DNA of 64,000 nucleotides from Bradyrhizobium sp. BTAi1 (lineage in GTDB: Bacteria > Pseudomonadota > Alphaproteobacteria > Rhizobiales > Xanthobacteraceae), in contig NC_009485.1 in assembly GCF_000015165.1 (NCBI RefSeq), positions 6,653,501 through 6,717,500 on the forward strand, written 5' to 3'. Shown here one piece after another: positions 27,611 through 37,248 of the stretch (positions are counted from its first letter, which is position 1; every line of letters starts with the position of its first letter). The notes below the pieces were generated by a model, which did not search any database, was not told the DNA's origin, and saw only the letters and a program-made list of their open reading frames with translations. The position numbers and the translations under genes were made by a program.

Positions 27611-30600
27611 GCGGCAACTCCTACGCCTTCGAGGCGATCTTCGAGCTCTTCACCGGCCTTGCGCAGCACGTCGAGCATGTCGGGGTCCGGGGTCCAGTAA
27701 TTGCGCTCATGCGCCTCGATCAGGCGGTTGGCGATCTTCGCCGACGCAGCCGGATTGAGCGAGGCGAGCCGCTCGCGCATCGCGGGGTCGAGCACGAAGG
27801 TCGTGGTGATCTGCTGATAGACCCAGGGTGCAACCTGGCCCGTGGTGGCCGACCAGCCGACCGTGTTGGTGACGTGCGATTCGATCTGGCGCACGCCCTC
27901 ATAGCCATGGGCGAGCAGCGCCTCGTACCATTTCGGATTGAGCGTGCGCGTGCGCGTCTCCAGCGCGACCTGCTCCGACAGCGTGCGCACCGTGCCCTCG
28001 CCGCGGGTCTGGTCGCCAATATAGACCGGCGCCGCCTCGCCCTTGGCGCGCTTCACCGCGCGGCTGATGCCGCCAAGCGTATCGAAATAATGATCGATGG
28101 TGGTGACGCCGAGCTCAACCGAATCGACGTTCTGATAGGCGGCATCGACGCCGGCGAGCACATGGCCGAGCAGCGCATCGCGGCGTACGGGGCGCCCGTC
28201 GGTGCCGTAGGCAAATCCCTTGCGCCGCGTGTAGACGTCAGCGAGTTCGTCCTCGTCGGTCCATGCGCCGCAGTCGATCAGCTGGTTCACATTGGCGCCA
28301 TAGGCGCCCTCGGCATTGCCGAACACGCGCAGCGCCGCATCCGCGAGCTCGCCGCCGTGGGCGGCCTGGAAGGCGAGCGCGTGCTTGCGCACATAGTTGG
28401 CCTGGGCTGGCTCGTCGGCAGAGGCCGCGAGCAGCGCGGCTTCGGCGAGCAACCTGGTCTGCAGCGGCATCAGGTCGCGGAAGATGCCGGAGAGCGTGAT
28501 CACGACGTCGATGCGCGGGCGGCCGAGCCGCTCCAGCGGGATCAGCCTGGCGCCGCAGAGACGGCCATAGGAGTCGTGGCGCGGCTCGGCGCCCATCAGC
28601 CACAGCGCCTGCGCGATCGGGCCCCCCTCGGTCTTGAGATTATCAGTGCCCCACAACACCAGCGCGATCGTCTCCGGCAGCCCATGGCCCTCGCCGGCAT
28701 GGCGCGCGAGCAGCCGCGCGACCTGGCGCTCGGCGTCCTTGAGCGCGAAGGCGCTGGGAATGCGGAACGGATCGAAGCCATGCAGGTTGCGCCCGGTCGG
28801 CAGCACGTCGGTGTTGCGCAAGAGATCGCCGCCCGGCACTGGACGAATGTAGCCGCCGTCGAGCGCGTGCAGGATCGCCGGTGTCTCGCTATCCGTCGCC
28901 AGCAGCCGGTCGAGCTCGGCGCGCTTGCCAACATCGGTGATGCCGGCGAGGTCGAGCAGCTCGGCGCGCTGCGCCTCGGGCGGCGGCGAGCCGACGACGT
29001 GCAGGCCGTGCGGGATCAGCGAATATTCCAACTCCAGCACACTTGCCGAGAGCGATGCGATCTGCGCGTCGCGTTCATCGCCCCAGACCGGCTCGGCGAC
29101 GGCGAGATCCACCGCAGCCGCCTGCGCCTGAATCAGCGCGGCGCTGTCCGCGCGCACCTGCTCGGTCGCATCCGGCGACAGATTGCGCCATGCGTCGAGC
29201 GACGACTTCAGGTCGGCAAGCCCCTTGTAGAGGCCGGCGCTGGTGATCGACGGCGTGAGATAGCTGATCAGCGTGGCGCCGCCGCGGCGCTTGGCGAGCG
29301 CGCCTTCGGACGGGTTGTTCGACGCATAGATGTAGAAGTTCGGCAGGTCGCCGATCAGCCGCTCCGGCCAGCACTCGGCCGACAGGCCGGTCTGTTTGCC
29401 CGGCATGAACTCGAGCGCGCCATGGGTGCCGAAATGCAGCACCGCGTGGGCGCGGAAATCCTCGCGCAGCCAGCGATAGAACGCCGCGAACGCATGCGTC
29501 GGCGCGAAGCTGTGCTCGAACAAGAGCCGCATCGGATCGCCCTCGTAGCCGAAGGCGGGCTGCAGGCCGACGAACAGGTTGCCGAACTGCTCGCCGAGCA
29601 CCAGCAGGCTGGAACCGTCGCTCTGATGGCGGCCGGGCGCCGGGCCCCATTGCTTCTCGATCTCGGCGAGATGCCGCTCGCGCCGCACATGCTGGTCGAC
29701 TGGAATGCGCGCCGCGACATTGGCCGCCGTGCCAAACCGCTCGGCATTGCCCTTCAGCACCCGCGCACGCAGCTCATCGACCGAGGCCGGCACGTCGATC
29801 GTGTAGCCCGCCGCACGCAGCGAGGTCATCACATTGTGCAAGGACTCGAACACCGACAGATAGGCGGCCGTGCCGGCCGCGCCGCCATTCGGCGGGAAGT
29901 TGAACAGAACAGCTGCGATCTTGCGCTCCGCCCGCGCCGAGCGGCGCAGCTCGACCAGCCGGCCGACACGCGCCGCGAGTTGGGCCGCGCGCTCCGGCAG
30001 CGAGGCCATGTCGCGGCCGGCATCGGCCATCGCCGAGCGGCCGCCGAACACGGTCGGACCGACCGCGCCGTCGAGCTCGGGGATCGCGACCATCATGGTG
30101 GCTTCGACCGGCGTCAGGCCGCGCGCATCGGCGTGCCACTGCTCGACGGTCTGGAATTCGAGCGGATGCGCCGCAATCAGCGGCACGTCGAGCCCGGCCA
30201 TGACCTCTTCGGCCGCGCGGGCGTCGTTGTAGGCGGGCCCGCCGACCAGCGAGAAGCCGGTGAGCGACACCACGGCATCGACGGCCGCGACGCCGTCCTT
30301 CTGGAAATAGGCCTCGATCGCCGGGCGCGAATCGAGGCCGCAGGCGAACACCGGCACGACCGTGAGCCCGCGCGCCTCAAGTGCCGCGATCACGCCATCA
30401 TAATGCGCGGTGTTGGCGGCGAGCAGATAGGAGCGCATCAGGATCACGCCGACGCGGCCGACCGGCTTCGCCAGTGCGGGCAACTGGTCCGCCCGCTCCA
30501 CGATCCGCTGCGGCAGCCGCGGATGATAGAGGCCGACATCCGGATAGGTCACCGGCTCGGCCGCATTCAGCTTGCCGCGCAGCGAGGCGCGCGGACCGTC

Positions 30601-31200
30601 GGCGTAGCGGCCGACGAGATAGCGTACCATGTTCGCAAAATTCTGCTCGGAGCCGGCGAGCCAATATTGCAGCGTCAGGAAGTAGGCGCGCAGGTCCTGC
30701 GCGGTGCCGGGGATGTAGCGCAGCAGCCGCGGCATCCGCTGCAGCATCTTCATCTGGCCTTGTCCGCTGGAGGCGCCACCGGGCCGGCTGCTGCCGCGCA
30801 GACGCTTCAGGAGGCCGAGCACGCCCGTGGCCGAGCCCGCCATCGTCAGCTTGCCGAGACGGGTCAGGCGCACCACCTCGCCGGCCGAGAGACAGCCGAT
30901 CATCGCATCGCAATGGTCGCGGCGGGCCTGCAGCGCAGGCAGCACCGGCTGGATGTGATCCTCCATGAACAGCATGGTCGCGACGACGATGTCGCCGGTG
31001 GCGATGTCGGCAAGGCAATGTTCCAGCGCTGTCGGATTGCAGCCCCACTCGTCGGCCGCATGAACCTTCAGATCGAGGCCCGGCAGCTCCGCCTGCAGGG
31101 TCGTGCGCGCGCGCACGGCAGCCGAGGCGAGATGGCTGTCCATCGTCACGATCACCACCCGGATGGGTGTGACGTCAGCGACCGAAATGCGCTTTGGCAT
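27607..31200 (-). CDS. bchH: Magnesium chelatase subunit BchH
   Basis: 1197 residues, the porphyrin-binding subunit of Mg-chelatase. It begins MPKRISVADVTPIRVVIVTM, as in other purple bacteria, and shows the chelatase H features HFGTHGALEFMPGKQTG and NYVRKHALAF. It overlaps the last 26 bases of bchB. Its partner subunits BchI and BchD are not in this window, so the enzyme must be completed from elsewhere. Confidence 0.98.
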   Translation of the reverse strand: MPKRISVADVTPIRVVIVTMDSHLASAAVRARTTLQAELPGLDLKVHAADEWGCNPTALEHCLADIATGDIVVATMLFMEDHIQPVLPALQARRDHCDAMIGCLSAGEVVRLTRLGKLTMAGSATGVLGLLKRLRGSSRPGGASSGQGQMKMLQRMPRLLRYIPGTAQDLRAYFLTLQYWLAGSEQNFANMVRYLVGRYADGPRASLRGKLNAAEPVTYPDVGLYHPRLPQRIVERADQLPALAKPVGRVGVILMRSYLLAANTAHYDGVIAALEARGLTVVPVFACGLDSRPAIEAYFQKDGVAAVDAVVSLTGFSLVGGPAYNDARAAEEVMAGLDVPLIAAHPLEFQTVEQWHADARGLTPVEATMMVAIPELDGAVGPTVFGGRSAMADAGRDMASLPERAAQLAARVGRLVELRRSARAERKIAAVLFNFPPNGGAAGTAAYLSVFESLHNVMTSLRAAGYTIDVPASVDELRARVLKGNAERFGTAANVAARIPVDQHVRRERHLAEIEKQWGPAPGRHQSDGSSLLVLGEQFGNLFVGLQPAFGYEGDPMRLLFEHSFAPTHAFAAFYRWLREDFRAHAVLHFGTHGALEFMPGKQTGLSAECWPERLIGDLPNFYIYASNNPSEGALAKRRGGATLISYLTPSITSAGLYKGLADLKSSLDAWRNLSPDATEQVRADSAALIQAQAAAVDLAVAEPVWGDERDAQIASLSASVLELEYSLIPHGLHVVGSPPPEAQRAELLDLAGITDVGKRAELDRLLATDSETPAILHALDGGYIRPVPGGDLLRNTDVLPTGRNLHGFDPFRIPSAFALKDAERQVARLLARHAGEGHGLPETIALVLWGTDNLKTEGGPIAQALWLMGAEPRHDSYGRLCGARLIPLERLGRPRIDVVITLSGIFRDLMPLQTRLLAEAALLAASADEPAQANYVRKHALAFQAAHGGELADAALRVFGNAEGAYGANVNQLIDCGAWTDEDELADVYTRRKGFAYGTDGRPVRRDALLGHVLAGVDAAYQNVDSVELGVTTIDHYFDTLGGISRAVKRAKGEAAPVYIGDQTRGEGTVRTLSEQVALETRTRTLNPKWYEALLAHGYEGVRQIESHVTNTVGWSATTGQVAPWVYQQITTTFVLDPAMRERLASLNPAASAKIANRLIEAHERNYWTPDPDMLDVLRKAGEELEDRLEGVGVAA

Positions 31201-32728
31201 CGTACAAGGTCTCGAGTGTGATCAGATTGACGTTGCGCTCGCGCGCGAAGCGTTCGGTGTTGCGGCGGGCCTTGCCGCGCACGAAGAAGGGAATCTTGGT
31301 CAGCTCGCGCTCGGCATCGGAAGCCCAGGCGAGCTCGGTCGAGGTGACGGTCTCGACGACGCGCAACGGCGCGGGTGCCGGCGCGGCGGATGCGGCGCCG
31401 AGATGCGAGGGCGCGTGATCGGCGAATTCGTGGTCCTCGCGGAACATGCCGAGCAGATGCTCCTCCAGGCCCATCATCAAAGGATGCACCCAGGTGTCGA
31501 ACAGCACGTTGGCGCCTTCAAAGCCCATCTGCGGCGAGTAGCGCGCCGGGAAATCCTGCACATGGCACGGCGCCGAGATCACGGCGCAAGGAATGCCGAG
31601 CCGCTTGGCGATGTGGCGCTCCATCTGCGTGCCGAGTACGAGTTCCGGCCGCAGCTCGCCGACGCGGGCTTCGACCTCCAGGTAATCGTCGGTAATCAAC
31701 GGCTCGACGCCGTAGACGGCCGCAGCCTCGCGGATCTCCCGGGCGAATTCGCGGGCATAGGTGCCGAGACCGACGACCTCGAAGCCGAGCTCCTGGGTCG
31801 CGACGCGCGCCGCGGCGACCGCATGAGTCGCGTCGCCGAAGATGAAGACGCGCTTGCCGGTGAGATAGGTCGAGTCGACCGAGCGCGAATACCATGGCAG
31901 GCGGCTCTCGCTGCGCGCCAGGACCGGCGATGCATCGACACCGGCGAGCGCCGCGACCTCCGCAATGAAGTCGCGCGTCGCCCCGACGCCGATCGGAATC
32001 GTGCGGGTAAAGGGCTGGCCGAACTGGCGGTGGAGCCACTGCGCTGCCGTCAGCGCGATCTCGGGATACAGGACGATGTTGAAACCGGCCTGCGGCAGGC
32101 GGGCGAGATCGGCCGGCGTCGCGTTCCAGGGCGCGACGACGTTGATCTCGATGCCGAGCTCCACAACCTGCCTGGTCACTTCCGCGAGGTCGTCGCGGTG
32201 ACGGAAGCCGAGCGCCGTCGGACCAAGCAGGTTGCAGACTGGACGAGCGCCCGCCTCCCGTTCACGGCGGGGGGAGCCATCAGCGGAAGACGCAGCCAAC
32301 GCCCGTACAATCCGGTAGAACGTTTCCGAGGCGCCCCAATTCTCCTTGCGCTGATACGCCGGCAGTTCGAGCGGGATCACCGGAATCGGAAGCTTCAAGG
32401 CCTGCGCGAGCCCGCCGGGATCGTCCTGGATCAGCTCGGCGGTGCAGGACGCGCCGACCAGCATCGCCTGCGGCTGGAAGCGCTCATAGGCGGCGCGCAC
32501 CGCGCTCTGCAACAGGTCAGCCGTGTCGCCGCCGAGATCGCGCGCCTGGAACGTGGTGTAGGTGACCGGCGGCCGACGGTCGCGGCGCTCGATCATCGTG
32601 AACAGCAGATCAGCGTAGGTGTCGCCCTGCGGCGCATGCAGCACGTAGTGCACGTCGCGCATGGCCGTCGCGATGCGCATCGCGCCGATATGCGGGGGGC
32701 CCTCATATGTCCAGACCGACAGCTGCAT
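31175..32728 (-). CDS. bchB: Light-independent protochlorophyllide reductase subunit B
   Basis: 517 residues, NifK-like. It starts MQLSVWTYEGPPHIGAMRIA; the N-terminal Asp cluster ligand region and conserved cysteine GASCTAELIQDDPGG are present, followed by the C-terminal domain ending KAHFGR. It forms the catalytic heterotetramer with BchN. Only one base separates it from bchN; its end overlaps bchH. Confidence 0.97.
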   Translation of the reverse strand: MQLSVWTYEGPPHIGAMRIATAMRDVHYVLHAPQGDTYADLLFTMIERRDRRPPVTYTTFQARDLGGDTADLLQSAVRAAYERFQPQAMLVGASCTAELIQDDPGGLAQALKLPIPVIPLELPAYQRKENWGASETFYRIVRALAASSADGSPRREREAGARPVCNLLGPTALGFRHRDDLAEVTRQVVELGIEINVVAPWNATPADLARLPQAGFNIVLYPEIALTAAQWLHRQFGQPFTRTIPIGVGATRDFIAEVAALAGVDASPVLARSESRLPWYSRSVDSTYLTGKRVFIFGDATHAVAAARVATQELGFEVVGLGTYAREFAREIREAAAVYGVEPLITDDYLEVEARVGELRPELVLGTQMERHIAKRLGIPCAVISAPCHVQDFPARYSPQMGFEGANVLFDTWVHPLMMGLEEHLLGMFREDHEFADHAPSHLGAASAAPAPAPLRVVETVTSTELAWASDAERELTKIPFFVRGKARRNTERFARERNVNLITLETLYDAKAHFGR

Positions 32729-32729
32729 C

Positions 32730-34016
32730 TCACACCGCCAATCTGGTTTGGCGCAGCAACGGCCGCGCGAACAGCTCGGCGAGATCGCCGGCCTGCTCGA
32801 AACCCTGGATCGGCGTGAAGATCAGCTCGATCGACCACTTCGTCGTGAGCCCCTCGGCCTCCAGCGGATTGGCGAGGCCGAGCCCGCAGACAACGAGATC
32901 GGGACGCGCGTCACGGCAACGATCGAGCTGCCGCTCGACATCCTGGCCCTCGCTGAGTTGCGTGCCACCCGGCAGCAGCGCCAGCTCGGAAGCAAGATGA
33001 TCGCGATGCAGATAGGGCGTGCCGACCTCGACCAGCTCCATGCCGATCTCGCGCGACAGGAAACGCGCCAGCGGGATCTCGATCTGCGAATCCGGAAACA
33101 GGAACACGCGCTTGCCGGCGAGCTGCGCGCGATAGCGCGCCAGCGCCCGCTCCGCTCGCGCCTTGAGCGGCGCGATGGTCCGTTCGACATGGGCGTGCGA
33201 GACGCCGAAGGCGTCGGCCGCGGCCGCGAGCCACAACGCGGTGCCTTCGCCGCCGAGCGGGAACGGCGCCGCGATGCGGCGGCAGCCGCGCTCCTCCAGC
33301 GCGCGCGCGGTGTCGCCGAGGAACGGCTGCGCCAGCAGCACGCGTGTCTCCGGGCCGATCGCCGGCAGTTCCGACGAGCGCCGCGGCGGCAGGAATGCGA
33401 CCTGGTCGATGCCGAGCGCGGCGAAGGTCCGCTTGAACTGGTCCTCAACGACATCCGCCAGCGCGCCGACCACGAGCAGCGACGGCCGCGCCGAGCGATC
33501 CGCCGCCGGCAGCACCGGCACCAATGATGCGAGGCAGGCATCCTCGCCCTGGGTGAACGTCGTCTCGATGCCGCTGCCGGAGTAGTTGAGCACGCGGACG
33601 CCGGGCGAGAAGCGCTGCGACAGGCGCAGCGCCGCGCGCGACAGATCGAGCTTGATCACCTCCGACGGGCAGGAGCCGACCAGGAACAGCAGCTTGATCT
33701 CCGGCCGCCGCGCCAGGAGCTGGGTGACGATGCGGTCGAGCTCGTCATTGGCGTCGACCAGGCCGGCGAGATCGCGCTCCTCCATGATGGCGGTGGCGAA
33801 GCGCGGCTCGGCGAAGATCATCACGCCGGCGGCCGACTGAATCAGATGCGCGCAGGTGCGCGAGCCGACAACGAGGAAGAAGGCGTCCTGAATTTTCCTG
33901 TGGAGCCAGACGATGCCGGTCAATCCACAGAACACTTCGCGCTGGCCGCGCTCGCGCAGCACGCCGTCCGGCGAAGCGGCTGATGTCACGGCACAGGCCT
34001 GCGCATGAGCGTTCAT
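32730..34016 (-). CDS. bchN: Light-independent protochlorophyllide reductase subunit N
   Basis: 428 residues, NifD-like. Cluster-ligating cysteines are in the motifs EVFCGLTG, GSRTCAHLIQ and VGSCPSEVIKLD. With BchB and BchL it reduces protochlorophyllide without light. The ATG at 34016 overlaps the bchF stop by ATGA. Confidence 0.97.
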   Translation of the reverse strand: MNAHAQACAVTSAASPDGVLRERGQREVFCGLTGIVWLHRKIQDAFFLVVGSRTCAHLIQSAAGVMIFAEPRFATAIMEERDLAGLVDANDELDRIVTQLLARRPEIKLLFLVGSCPSEVIKLDLSRAALRLSQRFSPGVRVLNYSGSGIETTFTQGEDACLASLVPVLPAADRSARPSLLVVGALADVVEDQFKRTFAALGIDQVAFLPPRRSSELPAIGPETRVLLAQPFLGDTARALEERGCRRIAAPFPLGGEGTALWLAAAADAFGVSHAHVERTIAPLKARAERALARYRAQLAGKRVFLFPDSQIEIPLARFLSREIGMELVEVGTPYLHRDHLASELALLPGGTQLSEGQDVERQLDRCRDARPDLVVCGLGLANPLEAEGLTTKWSIELIFTPIQGFEQAGDLAELFARPLLRQTRLAV

Positions 34017-34645
34017 GACGCGCGCTCCGCACCAGCCTGCGCCATCGCCTGCTCCTGCAGGCGCGCCGCGCGCAGCTTGAGCAGGAATTGGGTGGCGTTG
34101 ATCGCATAGGCCGCGTAGGCGGCGAGCACCAGCAGCATCTGCTGCTGCGCCGTGCCGATGTGACCAATGATCGCGGCGAGATAGGCCGTATGCAGCGCGA
34201 TCACCAGCATCGAGAACACGTCCTCCCAGAAGAAGGCCGGTGCGAACAGATAGCGCCCGAACACGACCCGTTCCCAGATCGAGCCGGTGATCATGATGGT
34301 GTAGAGCAGCGCCGTCTTCAGAATGACCGAGGCGGTGGCGAGCCACAGGCCCTCGCCGGTCGCGAGATAGCGCGCCACCAATCCGAGACTGATCAAGAAA
34401 ACGAGGAACTGCAGCGGCGCCAGAACGCCCTGCACCAGGGTCCATGGCGTGGCGTCGCGTCTGCGCTTTTCCTCAGCGGTGTAAAGCGGTTGCCGCTTTG
34501 CACGCGGCGCGGACCGAGGTGTGAAGCAGAGTTGACTCCACAGCGACGGATCAGCGGCAGACGTGAATTGCGCGTCACACGATGTGTAAAGATGATTTGA
34601 CAACACCAGTTCCCGGTGCTGCGATGACGACAACCACAGGGACAT
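34013..34645 (-). CDS. bchF: 3-vinyl bacteriochlorophyllide hydratase BchF (start uncertain)
   Basis: The conserved core from RQPLYTAEEKRRRDATPWTL onward matches BchF: about 160 residues with four membrane segments (QFLVFLISLGLVARYL; LLYTIMITGSIWERVVF; FSMLVIALHTAYLAAI; LVLAAYAAYAINATQFL). It hydrates the 3-vinyl group. The start is unclear: the ATG at 34645 adds about 47 unusual residues and places a PpsR box (34585-34602) inside the gene; GTG 34606 and TTG 34603 are alternatives. No ATG, GTG or TTG in frame lies nearer the core. First gene of the superoperon. Confidence 0.85.
   Translation of the reverse strand: MSLWLSSSQHRELVLSNHLYTSCDAQFTSAADPSLWSQLCFTPRSAPRAKRQPLYTAEEKRRRDATPWTLVQGVLAPLQFLVFLISLGLVARYLATGEGLWLATASVILKTALLYTIMITGSIWERVVFGRYLFAPAFFWEDVFSMLVIALHTAYLAAIIGHIGTAQQQMLLVLAAYAAYAINATQFLLKLRAARLQEQAMAQAGAERAS
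34585..34602. promoter_or_regulatory. PpsR box at the bchF promoter
   Basis: TGTAAAGATGATTTGACA is an exact TGT-N12-ACA site (TGTAA-N8-TGACA). It lies at the 5' end of bchF, overlapping its possible coding start, and would control the bchF-to-hemA superoperon. Confidence 0.75.
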
Positions 34646-34760
34646 TATTGGTGCACCGCACTCGGTTTGATCAACGCTACGTTGTGCAGTTCGCAGGTGG
34701 CGCATCGCAAATCCCCGAGTGCGAGCCCGATGAGGAAACGCTAGACCTGGGCAGAAAGAG

Positions 34761-34794
34761 TGTCAATCAAAATTGACGTCAAATAATATTGACG
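34761..34794. promoter_or_regulatory. Two overlapping degenerate PpsR-like boxes upstream of ppaA
   Basis: TGTCAATCAAAATTGACG (34761-34778) and CGTCAAATAATATTGACG (34777-34794) each fit TGT-N12-ACA with one or two mismatches and share two bases. They are separated from the bchF-side box by about 160 bases, so the divergent region could loop. The second ends 38 bases before the ppaA ATG. Confidence 0.55.
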
Positions 34795-34832
34795 CAACGA
34801 GTGACGTGCGCTCATATGGAGGGGAGGCGCTT

Positions 34833-35729
34833 ATGACCGAGCTCAATGAGACAGCCCGATTTCCACGAGCCCGCTTCCGGACGAAGCGGGGACAATCCGG
34901 CTTTCACCCGCCGGCGCCGCCGCGCATCAGCGTGCCCTTGCAGAGCACGCGTCATCCGCAACTCAACGACGCGATCGAAGCCGAGATCATTCCGCGGCTC
35001 GTGATGGCCCACGCCGCAGCCATCGAGCGCGTGCCCGCGATCATCACCGCTTCGGCGCAGGAAGCCGCCGACTTTGCCGAACTGGTGCTGGACGCGGATG
35101 ATGATCGCGCGGTCGCCTGTATCCAGTCGCATCGCGACCATGGCGAGACGCTGGAGCGGATCTATCTCGATCTGCTGGTGCCGACCGCGAACCATCTGCG
35201 GCATCTCTGGGCCGACGACGAGCGCGATTTCGCCGACATCACGCTGGCGCTGTGGCGGCTGCAGCAGCTGCTGCGCCATTTCAGCCCGGCCTTCTGCGCC
35301 GAGCTCGCCGTGGCACCGACCGGCCTGCGCGTGTTGTTGACGACGGCGCCCGGCGATCGGCGCGAAATGGGCCACATGATGTTCGGCCTCGTGCTGGCGA
35401 GCGAATTCTTCCGTCGCGACGGTTTCGAGACATGGATCGAGCCCGATACAACCGACCGCGGTTTCGTCGAGGCGCTTCGCACGCAATGGTTCAACGTCGT
35501 CGAGTTTTTCGCCACGAGCGACAAGAAGCTTGACGATCTCGCCTCAAACATAAGGATGGTCCGGCGCGAGTCCTCGAACCAGGACATCGGCGTGCTGGTC
35601 TGCGGTCCTGCGTTTATTGAACGGCCTGAACTCGTTCTCCTGGTCGGCGGCGACGGTGTCGTCTCCGATCTGAGCAGAGAGGCTTCGCAAGCCCGGCACG
35701 TCGTCAGTCTTCTGACCGAACGGCGATAG
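34833..35729 (+). CDS. ppaA: PpaA/AerR-type cobalamin-binding antirepressor
   Basis: 298 residues. The central region (ACIQSHRDHGETLERIYLDL to LRHLWADDERDFADIT) and the B12-fold C-terminal part (LRVLLTTAPGDRREMGHMMF, later IGVLVCGPAF) match the SCHIC domain of PpaA/AerR proteins, which bind cobalamin or heme and relieve PpsR/CrtJ repression. GGAGGGGAGG precedes the ATG at 34833. It sits directly before a ppsR gene, the classical order, and behind its own PpsR-like boxes, implying feedback. Confidence 0.9.
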   Translation: MTELNETARFPRARFRTKRGQSGFHPPAPPRISVPLQSTRHPQLNDAIEAEIIPRLVMAHAAAIERVPAIITASAQEAADFAELVLDADDDRAVACIQSHRDHGETLERIYLDLLVPTANHLRHLWADDERDFADITLALWRLQQLLRHFSPAFCAELAVAPTGLRVLLTTAPGDRREMGHMMFGLVLASEFFRRDGFETWIEPDTTDRGFVEALRTQWFNVVEFFATSDKKLDDLASNIRMVRRESSNQDIGVLVCGPAFIERPELVLLVGGDGVVSDLSREASQARHVVSLLTERR

Positions 35730-35750
35730 CTGAGGGTGCAGTGAAGATGA

Positions 35751-37235
35751 ATGCTGGAACGAGACTTGCCGCGCGAGGGCTCCTTGATTGGGAGGACAAC
35801 GGCGTTGGTGAGGGCGTTCAGAGCTCCAAAAGAGTCGCTTGGCGATCTCAATGCGGATGTCGCGGCCATGCTGGTGGCCGCAGCGTCCGACATTGCGCTC
35901 GCGCTCGACGCCGACGGCAACATTCAGGACCTGGCTTTTCAACAAGCCGGGCTACCGCTTGAATTGAGAAACACAGACGAGTGGATCGGCAGATCCTGGC
36001 AAGCAACAGTGTCCGAGGAAAGCCAGACCAAGCCAGAGCTGCTGCTCGCCGAAGCCTCCCAGCGCAAGGTGTCGCGCTGGCGCGAGGTGCGTTATCCGGC
36101 CGCGCGCGGGCCTGACATTCCAATCCTGTTCGCGGTCGTGGCGATCAAGGGCGCGGCCCGCTTCATCGCCGTCGGTCGCGATGTCCGCGCCACCGCCGCG
36201 CTCCAGCAGAAGCTGATCGAGGCGCAAGTGGCGATCGAGCGCGACTACTCGCGCATGCGCAACGCCGAATCGCGCTATCGGATCCTGTTCCAGATCACCT
36301 CCGAGCCGGTGCTGATCATCGACGCGGTCAGCCATCGCATCGTCGAGGCCAACCCCGCCGCAGCCGCCCTGCTCGACCATGGCGCCGCCAATCTGATCGG
36401 CAAGCTGTTTCCCGACGCCCTGCTGATCGACGACAACGCGCTGTCGCAATCGCTGTCGCTGGCGATTCGCTCCCAGGGCAAGATCGAGCGCGCCAAGATC
36501 ACGCTCGACGGCGGCCGCGAATATCTGCTCGACGGCACCTTCTTCCGCCAGGATACGTCGTCGCTGTTCCTGCTGCGGTTCTCGCCGCAGTCCACGCAGC
36601 CAGCCATCGCCAAGGCGTCCGACGTCAACACCCAGCTGGTGCAGTTCGTCGAATCGGCGCCCGACGGCTTCGTCATCACCGACATGGACGGCAGACTGCT
36701 GCACGCCAACGCCACCTTCCTGCAACTCGCCCAGATCGAGAACATGCATCAGATCCTGGGCGAGACCATCGACCGCTGGATCGGCAAGTCGGCGATCGAT
36801 TTCTCGGTCATGCTGACCAATCTGCGCCAGCACGGCAGCGTGAAGCTGTTCTCCAGCGTCGTCCGCGGCGAGCATGGCTCGCCGGTCGATGTCGAAATTT
36901 CCGCCACCACGGTCGGCGCGCCCGGCCAGGCCCGGCTCGGTTTCACCATCCGCAATGTCGGCCCGCGCATCTCCAGCGACGGCGGCGACCACGGCTACAT
37001 TCCGCGCTCGCGCGAGCAGCTCGCGGAGCTGATCGGCCGGGTGCCGCTGAAAGAGCTCGTGCGCGAGACCACCGATGTGATCGAGCGAATGTGCATCGAG
37101 ACCGCGCTCAAGCTGACCGGCGACAACCGCGCCACCGCGGCCGAGATGCTCGGGCTCAGCCGGCAGAGCCTCTACGTCAAGCTGCGGCGCTACGGCCTCG
37201 CCGAGCCGAGCGAAGAAGACAGCCAGTTGGAATAG
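35751..37235 (+). CDS. ppsR1: PAS-domain regulator PpsR (first copy, PpsR1-type)
   Basis: 494 residues from the ATG; TTG 35805 or GTG 35808, behind GGGAGG, may be the true start. N-terminal PAS-like domain (DIALALDADGNIQDLAF), a coiled segment with the Q-linker (LQQKLIEAQVAIERDY), two further PAS domains, and a C-terminal FIS-type helix-turn-helix (NRATAAEMLGLSRQSLYVKL). The only cysteine is C448 (numbering from the ATG), just before the DNA-binding helices. In Bradyrhizobium ORS278 a PpsR1 with a single redox cysteine was described as an activator; equivalence here is inference. Follows ppaA by 21 bases. Confidence 0.93.
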   Translation: MLERDLPREGSLIGRTTALVRAFRAPKESLGDLNADVAAMLVAAASDIALALDADGNIQDLAFQQAGLPLELRNTDEWIGRSWQATVSEESQTKPELLLAEASQRKVSRWREVRYPAARGPDIPILFAVVAIKGAARFIAVGRDVRATAALQQKLIEAQVAIERDYSRMRNAESRYRILFQITSEPVLIIDAVSHRIVEANPAAAALLDHGAANLIGKLFPDALLIDDNALSQSLSLAIRSQGKIERAKITLDGGREYLLDGTFFRQDTSSLFLLRFSPQSTQPAIAKASDVNTQLVQFVESAPDGFVITDMDGRLLHANATFLQLAQIENMHQILGETIDRWIGKSAIDFSVMLTNLRQHGSVKLFSSVVRGEHGSPVDVEISATTVGAPGQARLGFTIRNVGPRISSDGGDHGYIPRSREQLAELIGRVPLKELVRETTDVIERMCIETALKLTGDNRATAAEMLGLSRQSLYVKLRRYGLAEPSEEDSQLE

Positions 37236-37248
37236 TGGAAGAGCAGCC

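Noticed and set aside
27580..31221. A very long open frame on the plus strand opposite bchH, and similar long antisense frames opposite bchE (17300-18940), katG (1131-1961), cbbT and others
   Set aside because: These are mirror frames of GC-rich coding sequence. Their proteins are Arg/Ala/Gly-rich without family motifs, and the true genes on the other strand are unmistakable.
34667..34674. TTGATCAA as an FNR/FixK box upstream of bchF
   Set aside because: The four-base spacer of TTGAT-N4-ATCAA is missing, so the geometry is wrong for the family.
34582..34776. A 64-codon plus-strand frame in the bchF-ppaA region
   Set aside because: It overlaps the PpsR box and the possible bchF 5' end, has no ribosome binding site and no recognisable feature.
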